The position numbers were made by a program, and so were the translations under genes. A DNA stretch of 64,000 nt. Origin: Hemileia vastatrix (lineage: Eukaryota; Basidiomycota; Pucciniomycetes; Pucciniales; Zaghouaniaceae). The notes beneath the pieces are model-generated. The model did no database searches. It had not been told where the DNA came from and saw only the letters and a list, made by a program, of their open reading frames with translations. Shown here one piece after another: positions 36,839 to 46,662 of the stretch. Location: the NCBI GenBank assembly GCA_030280995.1, contig JASXTE010000015.1, forward strand, positions 682,001 through 746,000, written 5' to 3'. Position 1 is the stretch's first letter, and every line of letters begins with the position of its first letter.

Positions 36839-38421
36839 GATCATCGTTTACATATCTTGTATATCCATCACTTCCACTCTCAAACTCTATCCTTTGCACC
36901 CAGTATTCGATCCATCTCCTTCATTACACCACTTTGAGCTATTCAATCCCCTTAACTCTGCTAGTCCAGAAGACGCATTACTGCAGTTTATTCCTGTTTT
37001 TCATTTATTCATCTCCTCCTAGTTCCTAAACTCTCTAAAACCCTTTTGCCTCAACTTTTGACTTTGAATATCAATCGAACAACAACAACAAAAGAAACTA
37101 AAAACAAACTAAACCACCGATTCTAAGAAAATAATATTGCTTTTCTGAAGGCTATTCCGTTAAAATTGATCTTTACTTAAATTTCATTAGGCAAAAAATG
37201 CCTAATTTCTACTATCATACCATCAACTTTAAAACTACATATTGAGTCCCTTTATATGAACGATAGTACATGCTCTAACCGCCATCTACATGCATCTATT
37301 TTACTTCTCAAAATTAGCTTACATGTATTTTTGTTGTATCGAAATCACATGCTTCTCTTTCTCTTTCTCTTTACTCCTATTAAGCAATTTAAACCTTTTT
37401 AATTTAAATATTTGTGTGTTTATACTTGGTTCTTGAGCCAGTTTTAGTCTCTCTAAATTCTCCCTGATCGTCGATAAGAATATTGAATGCACAAGAAAAC
37501 AACGCTAAAATATGATATAGGGGGTGGGGCGGGAGCAGCATACTATGACTGACCAAAAGAAAAAAAAAACTAAAAGAAATTAAATAAATAAATAAAAACC
37601 ACAATTGGATAGAAAATCATATTTTTATTTTTTATTAAATTACTTCATACTATCTCAACCGACGAGTATCATGACGGAAAAGCAGACAACTAATTACACC
37701 ACAAAAAAAACACCTGGCACCTGCTAATATGTGCCATTCCAACAATCCATTTTTGATTCAAGAATAACTCAATTTGATGCCACGCGAACTGGCATGTTCA
37801 GTATTAAATGCGCAGTCTTCTCAGAAGAGTTACAGCTGCGCTAAAACTGAATCAAATCAAAGATAGGTTTTGGCACCACCTATAAGGTGCCCACATTTTT
37901 TTTCTGCAGTAAAGTTAAGTATGTACAAAATGATTAAGAGCAAACTACTAGAGAGAAGAAATAGGGTACTTGACAAGAGACTTAGAAAATTATTGCGAGA
38001 GAGACAAATTGTTAGAAAATCTATAGGTGTAAATTGAAAAGGAGAAAACATGAGAAATCATAGGGCAAGGAGAAAAAGAAATAAAAATAATAAGGGTCAA
38101 AAACGTAAATCTGAGGCGTTGAGAAGAAAAAGAAAATTGTTTTTGAGAGATAGGAATAGCCAGATTCGCAAGGGCATGGGCAAAAGGAAGATTTGTGACA
38201 GGGTCAAACATGTGCACTAGAACAGACATGTTTAACTTTAAGTATCTGAAGAGAGCCTATACTTATTTTATTCTTTTGTTTCAATGTTTTATGTTTAATT
38301 TTTAGAAATGTTTTTGTGAAAAACACACATAAAAAAAGGCATCCATGCCGCCAAATTCTTTAAAATTGTAATGAGATGATTGCTTTATTAGGCAGTGTCA
38401 GTTCTGGCAAATCCGCACTTA

Positions 38422-38450
38422 TCTAAGTGCAGATTTCCAAAACACACTAG
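38422..38450. repeat. Subterminal palindrome of Harbinger element 2
   Basis: AAATCCGCACTTA and TAAGTGCAGATTT form an inverted repeat with a 2-nt centre, followed by CACTAGCCCC as in element 1. The same palindrome recurs at about 44919-44947, starting the partial second copy. Further ATCCGCACTT/AGTGCTGATTT motifs follow in both places. Confidence 0.7.
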
Positions 38451-38661
38451 CCCCAACACTGGTGGATTTCAAAATGAAATAAGTCACTTATTTCACTCAA
38501 ATCCGCACTTTCTCAACCAAAAGTGCTGATTTCACCATCAAGTCCCATTTCACTGATTTGTCAGCATCATCCCATTTATACGCAGCACTCCGCAGCATAA
38601 CACTTCATAACTCAAAACATCGTACATCACTTACATCTTCATATCATATCATATAAGAGTT

Positions 38662-39921
38662 ATGCCTTCCTCACTTTCAAATCGTGATAAATTACATAAA
38701 GCAATGACTTTCATGGCTCTTGAACTGCTCTTGGACTCTGATTCCGATTCTGATCTAGAAGAAGATTTTGTCGTTTTATCAAAAATGGCCAGGAAACGTT
38801 ACCTTCTTCCCAGAAAGCCTCAAGTACTTCATACCCCCAAGTACACCATCCAAACACTTCTTAACCTATCTACACCCAGTTTTAGACAGCTGTTCAGGAC
38901 TTCTCAGGAATGTTTCCTTAAATTGCTTGAGCTTATTCAGGATCATCCCATATTTCACAATAATTCTCAAAAAGAACAATGACATCCTTCAATTCAATTG
39001 GCCATCACACTATGTCGTTTGGGTTTAAATGGTAATGGAGCCGCTTTGAAACATTTAGAAAATGTCTTTGATTTAGGGTATGGTTCAGTTAACACTTATA
39101 CCAAACGATGTATCACTGCCATCAACTCCTTGGAATCTCAACTTCTCACCTGGCCAACAAAAGAAGAGCGACTTGAATCATCTCAGGTTATGCAAGCAGA
39201 GGGCTTCCCAGGATGTATTGGTTTTGTTGATGGTACTACTATTCCTTTGAGCCAGAAACCTGCTCAAGGTGGAAACAATTACTTTGACCGTAAAAAGAGG
39301 TAGATTTTTTTTAACTCCTTTCATTCTCTTTGAAACTAACACAAAAAAATATATCTTCTTTATAGATATTCAATTAACGTTCAGCTTATATGTGACGTAA
39401 ACAAAAAATTTATATCATTCTTTGCTGGCTATCCTGGCTCATGTCATGACTCCTACGTCTTCCAAAGAATGCAAATTTCAAATGAACCTGAAAAATTCTT
39501 TGATGAAGATCAGTATCTTCTTGCAGATTCTGCTTATGTGAATGGAAAGTATGTACTTCCTGCTTTTTGGGGAGCAGCTTCAGAAGACAGTCAAAATGCC
39601 AAATTCAACAATCATTTGGCAAAGTCAAGAGTCCGTATTGAACATTCTATTGGAATCTTGAAAGGCCGTTTTTCTAGTTTAAGGGAATTAAGAAGTCCTC
39701 TTAGAAATAAATCTGAAATGGAGGCGGTGATCAACTGGATTCTGTGTTGCACTATACTTCATAACCTACTTGCTGACCTCAAAGATCAATGGTTAGAGCT
39801 GTATGAAGATGAACAAGTTGATTCACCTCCGACTATATCCAACACTTCTATTTCTCAATCAAATAGTATAAGGGCGAAAATTCTTCCAATAACACTCCAA
39901 CATTTTTCAACGCAATTTTAA
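38662..39921 (+). pseudogene. Harbinger (DDE_Tnp_4-type) transposase, element 2, one nonsense codon
   Basis: Cuts and pastes the element. Starts MPSSLSNRDKLHKAM; a 66-nt intron (39300-39365) is removed to join DRKKR to YSINVQLICDV. The catalytic triad is visible: FVDGTTI, PGSCHDSY and RIEHSIGILKGRF. A single in-frame TGA (38980-38982) separates the N-terminal 106 residues from the rest; frame and homology continue directly across it. Everything else is intact, so the loss is recent, or the TGA could be a sequence error. Element 1 has a sense codon at this place. Confidence 0.85.
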
Positions 39922-41397
39922 TTTTTTTTTCTTTCTCTTCAAATTATCAATTTGCATGTGTTATTCACTGAGAATGGTAAATTTTTTTGCATATTTTTTT
40001 GGTTTTTGAATTTGCTGTTAAAGTCTTATTTTTTTTTTCTCTCTGTGTTTTCTTTCATCAACTCAACATGAAATTGCATATTTTCAGCAAACGCATATTT
40101 TTTCAGTCACTCTCTTTTTTTTCTTCACTCATATCCGTTTTCTCCTCTCTTCCTACATCACTCAATCAATTTCACTTATATTTCTTTTTTCTCAACTCAT
40201 CTCTCCAGGTAAGTCATTTTTTTTTACTTAATTTTTTGCTAATTTTTTTTTTTTTTGGTTTTTTTTTTTTTTTTTTTTTTTGTAAGTGGTTGTTTTTAAA
40301 TTTATAGGTAAAATTAACCTTTTTTTCTCTCTCTCTCTCTCTCTCTCCCTCTTTTCTCTCATTTATCCTATTCTTTATCCCCCCTTGGCCTGGTCTTTTT
40401 CCCACCTTTACCCTCTCCTTGGAATGGATACATCCCCCTTTTCCCCCCTTTGGCTGCCTTATTCCCCCTCCTTGGCTCACTCTAACCTCCCTTTTCTCCC
40501 TCTTTGGTCTCATCTCTCCCTTTCTCCCCCTTGTTGGTCTCCTCATATCTTCCCCTCATTCCACTCCACCCCCCACCAAATCCCCCAAATCCCCCCTCCA
40601 AATCCCCCAAATCCTCCCTCCAAATCCCCTCCAAACCCGCCTCTAACCCCCCCCTCCAAATCCCCCTCCTATCCCCCTCAAATCCTCCCTCATATCCCTC
40701 CTACCCCCCCTTAAAATTCACTTAACGATTGCAGTGAATCGTTTGTTAACTTAACGATTCGTTAGCGAATCATTAAGTTAATGAACTATTAGCAACAATC
40801 ATTCATTAACTTAACGATTCGTTAGAGAATCGTTAAGTAAGTTGGAGGGGAGGTTAGGGGGGTTTAGAGGGAGGTATTGGGGGGGTTTCAAGGGGGATTT
40901 GGAGGGGGGTTAGGGGGGGTTCGGAGGGGGTTAAAGGAGGTGGATTGAAGGGGGTGTTTGGGGGGGTTGCAGGGGGTTTGGAGGGGGATTTGCAGGGGGG
41001 TTTGGAGGGGGATTTGGAGGGGGGTTTGGAGGGGATTTGGAGGTGGATTTGAAGGGGGGATTTGGGGGATTCGGAGGGGGGATTTGGGGGATTTGGTGGG
41101 GGGTGGAGGGGTGGTTTTACAAGGGTTTTTGGGAGGTGGGAGAGGGATTTGGAGAGGGGAATTTAGGGGAATGGGGAAGTGTTAAAAAAAATTTAACAGT
41201 TTATTGATTTTTTTTTTGTTTTTTGATTTTTTTTTTTAATTTTAGAGAAAAATATTCATCAAGTTCAAGTGAAATAAAAAAAATTCTTATTAGTCTTTTG
41301 AGGATTTTTTATTTTTTAATTTAAATTAAGTGAGTTTTTTTTTAAATGTATAATTTTGGGTTTTTGAAAAGAAACAAATTTTTAAGTAGAAAAATAC
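39922..41397 (+). other. Putative 5' exon and first intron of the dioxygenase gene, element 2
   Basis: The exon-like block at about 40065-40208 ends CCAG|GTAAGT, as in element 1. A possible acceptor (aagtag, ending 41389) lies 8 bp before the ATG at 41398. The inferred intron of about 1.2 kb contains the foldback below. T-runs flank it. Inference from the two-copy comparison. Confidence 0.45.
40380..41180. repeat. C-rich/G-rich inverted repeat with TTAACGATT palindromes at the tip, element 2
   Basis: The left arm (about 40380-40725) is built of CCAAATCCCC-type units; the right arm (about 40845-41165) of GGGGGATTTGG units on the same strand. Between them, 40726-40840 carries repeated TTAACGATTCGTTAG with its own inverted copies. 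The single strands could fold into a long hairpin; the G-rich arm also has many G-runs that could form quadruplexes. Confidence 0.75.
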
Positions 41398-42555
41398 ATG
41401 TCTTTAACTTCAGATTCACCACTTACCTCACTCTCATCTTCTTTAACTTCATTATCATCTTCAAATTCAACTTCTTTCCAATCATCATCTAAAACATTGA
41501 CAAAAAAAGAACAGTATCAAAATAAAAGAAATTTAAAAAAAGAAATTCACTTGGATCAAATATTTGGCCATATTTCAAAAATCAAGTACTATAAAACTAA
41601 AGTTGAAAAAAAAAGAAAATATCCAAAAATGTTACCTGAAAATATACATTATTTAAATGAAGCTGGAGGTGATGAAGTTAAAGCTGTTATTAATAATAGT
41701 TTCAAACCTCAACTTATTTACGAAACCCATTCTTTTAATGGTTTAAAAGATGAATCATTTAATCAACTCTGTGATATCATCATAACACTCTATCAAATGG
41801 CTTTGGTTCGCTTATCTTTAAGGAATAAGTATTTGTTGGGTGGAATAATGATTGGAATTGGATGGAGACCAGGATTTGAAAAAGGTTTTTCTCTTGGTAT
41901 GTTTAAAAACTTTTCTGGATTTTTTAATATCATTTTACTGAATTTAATTCAAATAGGCATATATTCTTTACTCAGATCTTTATCTAAAGCTGAATTAGAT
42001 AATGATTTTCGAAAATGGAATACGTTACCTTCATTTAATTCATTTCTTGCTCTTCGACTTAAAAAACTCTTCAATAAAGCTTTTCAAAAAAATCATGAAG
42101 TTGCTACAAGATTTGGAATACCAAATTGGTGCGACTCTGAATGGGAAGATATTAGTGATGATCTAATGTTTTCAAATGTTATAATCACTCATTCTGGATT
42201 TCATAACCGAATTCACACCGACTCAAATGATACCAATTACCTAACTTATGGAATTTTCACATATATTAATCATATCACTGGACAACCTATTCCATCACCT
42301 GCAAAAATTAAAGGACATGGATTATATTTCCCGGATCATAGTTGTATAATCGATTTTGGATTAGGAAATGGAATCATCGAAACAGTTTGGAATTCTTCTT
42401 ATGATAATCACCAAACCACAAAGGCTCCTCCAGGTTTGGAATCTTGTCAAGACTTCACACATTTTGGTTGCTCTTTCCAGATCAGTGACAAGTTAATCCA
42501 GCAAATAAACAAGTTAAAAAAGAAGAAAAAGGTGATAAATTTAAATATTCTTTAG
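41398..42555 (+). CDS. Tet-like 2OG-Fe(II) dioxygenase, element 2
   Basis: Predicted Fe(II)/2-oxoglutarate dioxygenase of the Tet/JBP-like type, whose known members oxidise 5-methylpyrimidines in DNA. A Ser/Thr-rich, then basic N-terminus precedes LLGGIMIGIGWRPGF. A 60-nt intron (41897-41956) is retained in the open frame; splicing joins FSLG to IYSLL, giving about 365 aa. Catalytic features: HTD (His 42214, Asp 42220) in FHNRIHTDSND, GIFTYINHITG, GHGLYFPD, and the distal His 42409 in DNHQTTKAP. C-terminal to it, HFGCSFQI matches the rust-fungus Tet-like family as I recall it. The frame ends at 42555, but element 1 homology continues in the next frame to 42584, so a 1-nt slip in an A-run trims the tail only. 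The catalytic domain is intact. Substrate is inference. Confidence 0.8.
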   Translation: MSLTSDSPLTSLSSSLTSLSSSNSTSFQSSSKTLTKKEQYQNKRNLKKEIHLDQIFGHISKIKYYKTKVEKKRKYPKMLPENIHYLNEAGGDEVKAVINNSFKPQLIYETHSFNGLKDESFNQLCDIIITLYQMALVRLSLRNKYLLGGIMIGIGWRPGFEKGFSLGMFKNFSGFFNIILLNLIQIGIYSLLRSLSKAELDNDFRKWNTLPSFNSFLALRLKKLFNKAFQKNHEVATRFGIPNWCDSEWEDISDDLMFSNVIITHSGFHNRIHTDSNDTNYLTYGIFTYINHITGQPIPSPAKIKGHGLYFPDHSCIIDFGLGNGIIETVWNSSYDNHQTTKAPPGLESCQDFTHFGCSFQISDKLIQQINKLKKKKKVINLNIL

Positions 42556-42653
42556 GTAGATCTAAAAAGTATAGGGATTCGTAGAGTCACCAAATATTTA
42601 ATATTCTTCCATAAATTTATAATAAATAAATATGATATTTCAATTTATGAAAT

Positions 42654-42795
42654 TAAAGTAATGGGCCAACGACCTTGTGTTGTATAAAAGGTAATCATGA
42701 TAACATTAATTTGTTTCATGGGGTTCCTCTAGCTTATACCTGTGGAAAGTCCCAAACTTTTGTTTCTCGATTTGGTCTGCATTTTGGCTAGAGTA
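42654..42795. other. Conserved non-coding block downstream of the dioxygenase, element 2
   Basis: Counterpart of 24836-24975, conserved nearly base for base in its core while flanking DNA has diverged. It begins about 70 bp after the dioxygenase frame. No shared ORF on either strand. Confidence 0.65.
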
Positions 42796-42879
42796 ATTGT
42801 CATTACTTTAAAAGTAGTACATTTGACATATCTTATTTATATATTAATTAATTTATGTAATTATATTAAATTTTGATGA

Positions 42880-43020
42880 CTTTCACCCTTTACTTTAATA
42901 AAATGCAGGGGAGGGTATTGCCAATTTTTTAAATCTGACATGTGAAATTGATGACTTATAAAAATTTGGTGGTACCCACCCCTTGTTTCAATAAAATGCA
43001 GGGGAGGGTATTGCCAAATT
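42880..43020. repeat. Two units of the element-specific tandem repeat
   Basis: Two copies of a unit with AATAAAATGCAGGGGAGGGTATTGCC, about 94 bp apart; five diverged units occur in element 1. Confidence 0.75.
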
Positions 43021-43294
43021 TTCAAAACAGATATTGAATTTTATTGACTTAGAAGTATTTGGATAAGCAAACTTATTGACATGAAAGTAAAGACAGAAAT
43101 TTTTTATTATATTTTCAAATTTTAAGTATAAGCAAACTTATTGACTTGAATGTAAAGATAGAAAAAATGTATGATATTTTCAAAAATTTGTCAAAAATAA
43201 CGTACTATATTCAAGACCTTTTATAAGTCAGAATATAAGAAAATATTACCAAAAAGAAATCAAACAAAATTAAATTGACTAGAAAAACAATTTA

Positions 43295-44608
43295 TCAATT
43301 GAAAAGGTCAAGTAATTTTTTAATGTCCTCATAAGATTGGCCATTTTTAACAAATTCCATAATGAAATCTTTTTTTTAAAACTCTCTTGTTTTTCCAATT
43401 CACAAGAAGCCATTTCTCTTTGAAATTGACGGTCATTTACTCTTTCCATCTGCTCTGCCTCAAATTTTTTTTCTTCCAAATCTAAGGCCTTCTGATCTTT
43501 CCTTAGCATATTATCAAACTTCATCTTCTCAAAGTCAAGGGCATTATTCGCAATAGTTGATTTTGCTGAGAAAATTAAATTGAAGTAAATAAATAAATGA
43601 GTTAATGATTAAGATATATAGTAAATGAAACTTACTTATATCTTTTTTTTCAAAATAATCCTCAAGGGAGCCAAATGAGCTTGTTGAAGTATTACCATGT
43701 TTTAATAGATGGTTCAAGTTCATTGAAGTTGAGGCTCAAAGCTTTAGTTTGGAGTTTGAACAAGAAGCTTCAGGAAGTTCATCTAAAGCAGCTTCTAAAG
43801 TTGGATTCACATTTCGGGAATTGAGATTATTTAATGGAGATTGAGTTTGAGTAGGAGGAGACTAGAATGAAAGAGAAATTCAGAGAAGAATTGAAGAAAA
43901 AACAAAAAGTAAACATACATTTAAATTTTGGGCCTCTGAGGATTCAGATCTGCTGCGATATAATTGTTCTGCTTGATAGTCGGGATCATCTTCAGCTGAA
44001 CTATGGTTAGAAGGTGGAGGGGATTGATCTCCTTCAAGTAAAGGTGTTTCGGGTAGATTATAGGAAGGTTTGGATCCAGAAGGTATATTCTTAGTAGTAT
44101 TGTGTAGAAACCAAGGGTTTACATCAACTCGGGAGCCAAAAAGATTATCCATTTCCTCATAGAAAGGACACATGACATTGAGCTTTTTGGAAACAGTAGT
44201 AATTCCAATCTCCAAATCATCATTGTCAATACCAAAGCCAGTTTCATTTGCAGCATGATGAGTCTTTTTATATTTTGAATGGTAACTCTTAAATCTCTCC
44301 TTCATTTGTTTAGGATTGATATTGATTCTCCCCCTTGTTTTCTTCCTTACTTCATTGGCCATCAACAAGTAGCCATTAACCTTTGAAGAAGGTGAAAGTC
44401 CAATACGAGTGGACTTTTCACATCCAAAACATGCTTCAAAATTTGATTTTATTTTAAGGAAGTTGATTATGATGAGATAATCATCCTTTTTAAGCTGACC
44501 TGAACCTGCCTTTGATTTTTCAGGTGTAGGGCTTGCTTTAAAAGGAGACTTTTGTGACAAAGCAGATTTTTGAGTTACCTTTTGAGATTTGGAATGTCTG
44601 GAAGGCAT
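43295..44608 (-). pseudogene. SANT/Myb-like Harbinger accessory protein, element 2
   Basis: Starts at ATG 44608 (MPSRHSKSQKV); an upstream TTG frame is not used. A SANT-like region (LKKDDYLIIINFLKIKSNFEACFG) is followed by KTRGRINI and NPKQMKERF, an acidic Pro-rich middle, and a C-terminal charged coiled coil (ALDLEEKKFEAEQMERVND). Introns fall after about 43921 (donor gtatgt) and after about 43636. A TGA in exon 2 (about 43740) and a 1-nt slip in an A-run near 43370 disrupt it; homology to element 1 continues to a stop at 43295. Element 1's four coiled-coil repeats are present here only once. Confidence 0.7.
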
Positions 44609-44917
44609 TATGAAACTGGCACATAACAAGAAAAAAGATTAAAAAATAGAAGAAATAAGTAAAAAAGAATGTAAACATGCCTGGTCAAAATATTGAAAAT
44701 GTCAGGAAGGGGTGTGTGCCGAGGATTGATGGGTAGGTAGCGAGGAAGGTCAGTGTGTCACATGTGACAGGGATGGGGTAAGAAAGGAAGGGATGTTTTG
44801 TGGCCAAAATGTGGTTGTGAAAAAAAATGGGAAAAAAGTGCTGATTTGAGGTCATAACTGACACCCTTTTTTGAAATAAGTGACTTTTTTGCAAAATTTA
44901 AGTGCTGATTTGGTTTG

Positions 44918-45345
44918 AAATCCGCACTTATCTAAGTGCAGATTTCCAAAACACACTAGCCCCAACACTGGTGGAATTCAAAGGTAAATAAGTCACTTAT
45001 TTCACTCGAATCCACACTTTCTCAACCAAAAGTGCTGATTTCCCCATAAAGTCCCATTTCAATGATTTGTCAGCATCATCCCATTCATATGCAGCACTCA
45101 GCAACATAACACTTCATAACTCAAAACATCTTACAAAATTTATATTTTTATATCATATAAGAGTCATGCCTTCCTCACTCCCAAATCATGATAAATTACA
45201 TCAAGCAATGACCATCATAGCTCTTAATCTGCTTATGAAGAAGATTATATTTTTTTATCAAAAATGGCCAGGAAACATTACCTTCTTTCACAATAGCCCC
45301 AAGTACTCCATACTCCTAAGTACACCATCCAGATGCTGTTGAAGT
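44918..45345 (+). repeat. Partial direct copy of the left part of Harbinger element 2
   Basis: Closely repeats 38422-38870 in the same orientation, including the subterminal palindrome, the promoter region and the start of a transposase frame (MPSSLPNHDKLHQAM, ATG 45168) that soon breaks. It lacks the terminal 30 bp. It lies about 50 bp beyond the right end of element 2 and may be a remnant of a neighbouring copy. Confidence 0.75.
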
Positions 45346-45444
45346 CTAAAGTTTAGTATGTCACTTGAAATGCTTTTAATAGAAGTTGGGATGATTTTTA
45401 TGGAGATTGGAAAGGCCAATCTGATTTTATATATTTTTATTATT

Positions 45445-45644
45445 AGGAGGTATCAAAGTTAGAAATCTTCCATTTCAAAATACCTCTTTTTTCCACCAAA
45501 TCAACCATGATAATTTTTTAAGGTATGCCATCTTGTGCCCCCAAAACATCTTTTTACTGAGAATTAATGTCATGCTTGTGGCTTTCTTTTTGTATTGTGA
45601 AATACCATTTACATAATTACACATTTCTAACTTTGATACACCCT
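45445..45644. mobile_element. Harbinger-type MITE related to element 1
   Basis: A 200-bp element with terminal inverted repeats AGGAGGTATCAAAGTTAGAAAT and AGGGTGTATCAAAGTTAGAAAT. It is flanked by ATT at 45442-45444 and 45645-45647. The termini resemble element 1 (AGGGGGTATCAATGTT) and the target duplication is identical, so it was probably mobilised by a relative of element 1's transposase. It has no coding capacity. Confidence 0.85.
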
Positions 45645-46401
45645 ATTAAAAGAATGGATGGTTTTAATATGAGAAATGGTTAAATAACCAAGTAAAAATA
45701 AAAAATTTATTTAATGGACTAAAACTATATTTACAGGCTGAAAAACATATGTAAATGAAGGTTAGAAGCCCAAGAACCTTAGGAAATTTTCTTATAATTT
45801 TTACTATTTTTCTTATATTTTTAATTATTTTACAAAATTTACTAAATATTTTTGATTTTTGATAAATTACTTAACATTAATTATTTTTAGCTGGATGAAT
45901 AGGGCTGGGAAGACTATGAAAATCAGTTGGGAATGTAAATGAGAAGTAGCTCCATTATATGTAATTTTTCTAGATATTTTATTAAGGTTATAAGGTTCTA
46001 ATTAAGTCCAGAAGTCTTGACAAGCTCCAGATGAGCTCCGCAAGGGAATGCTGGGCACATGACTTACCTATGCATATAAAGTCTGTATACTCAAAATTAG
46101 GAGAGAAATCTACAGATCTAAAATTCTATAAACTTAAAAACAGTGCATATTAACAATAACCATCATTATTTTACATAACTCTTCATAATTTTTTATACCC
46201 TTAAAAAATAACAATTTTATATAACACATTATAAATTCTATTAAACAACTCATAAATATACACTTATAGGGTATCATTAGAAACTTCTCAACTTCAGGGA
46301 CTAATTTATAACATTTGTTCATAAAAATAAAAGATCCATAAAAACATAAATACTCAATCATTTAAAATAACTTTTCTAAGTACAACTTTATTCTTGTATT
46401 T
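45645..46401. other. Intergenic or decayed LTR sequence
   Basis: AT-rich with no gene. It may include the 5' LTR of the decayed family B element, whose end is at about 46870, but only the final part can be recognised. Confidence 0.35.
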
Positions 46402-46662
46402 CACTGCGCAATATGGGGGGTGGACTTGTTAGCAAGTCCGCAACCTTGGACTCAAAATTCACCACAGATTGAGCACACATTGAGATATTGACAAAGGAAC
46501 CATAAAATTAGGGATGAACACACTCATCAGAACAGTTTTAGGTGGGTGTTCAAGTAGAGTTCAGTCTGAGTTCAGCATGAGTTCAGTCTGAGTTCCATCT
46601 GAGTTCACTCTGAGTTCAGGTTGGGGACTTGCTAGCAAATCCACCCCCTATATTGTTTAGTG
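46402..46662. mobile_element. CACTA-like MITE, copy 1
   Basis: 261 bp, starting CACTGCGCAATATGG and ending CTATATTGTTTAGTG, with a subterminal palindrome (GGACTTGTTAGCAAGTCC and its counterpart). Flanked by TTT on both sides, a 3-bp target duplication as CACTA elements make. The inside has a short tandem repeat of TGAGTTCAG-like units. Confidence 0.8.

Larger units (their letters stand above)
36304..38389. other. Upstream intergenic region of the host gene
   Basis: No credible gene; the short ORFs here are low-complexity. Two microsatellites are present. The host gene's promoter should lie in the first few hundred bases. Confidence 0.5.
38390..44867. mobile_element. PIF/Harbinger element 2 carrying a Tet-like dioxygenase gene
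   Basis: The left end, ATT|AGGCAGTGTCAGTT at 38390, pairs with the complement of AGGGTGTCAGTT ending at 44867; both are followed inward by a block close to AAATCNGCACTT. The termini differ from element 1, but the gene plan is identical: DDE transposase (+), foldback-containing intron, dioxygenase (+), conserved block, short tandem repeats, SANT/Myb-like gene (-). The right flank reads TTT rather than ATT, so the duplication is imperfect or the right end is slightly misplaced. Inactivation is light: one nonsense codon in the transposase, and frameshifts in homopolymer runs near two gene ends. Confidence 0.8.

Noticed and set aside
37404..38229. Several minus-strand ORFs of 60-80 codons upstream of Harbinger element 2
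   Set aside because: Low-complexity Phe/Leu/Ser-rich translations of AT-rich DNA, no homology between them and no splice logic.
40214..41185. Pro-rich and Gly-rich ORFs in both strands
   Set aside because: They are translations of the C-rich and G-rich arms of the foldback; no codon structure beyond the repeat.
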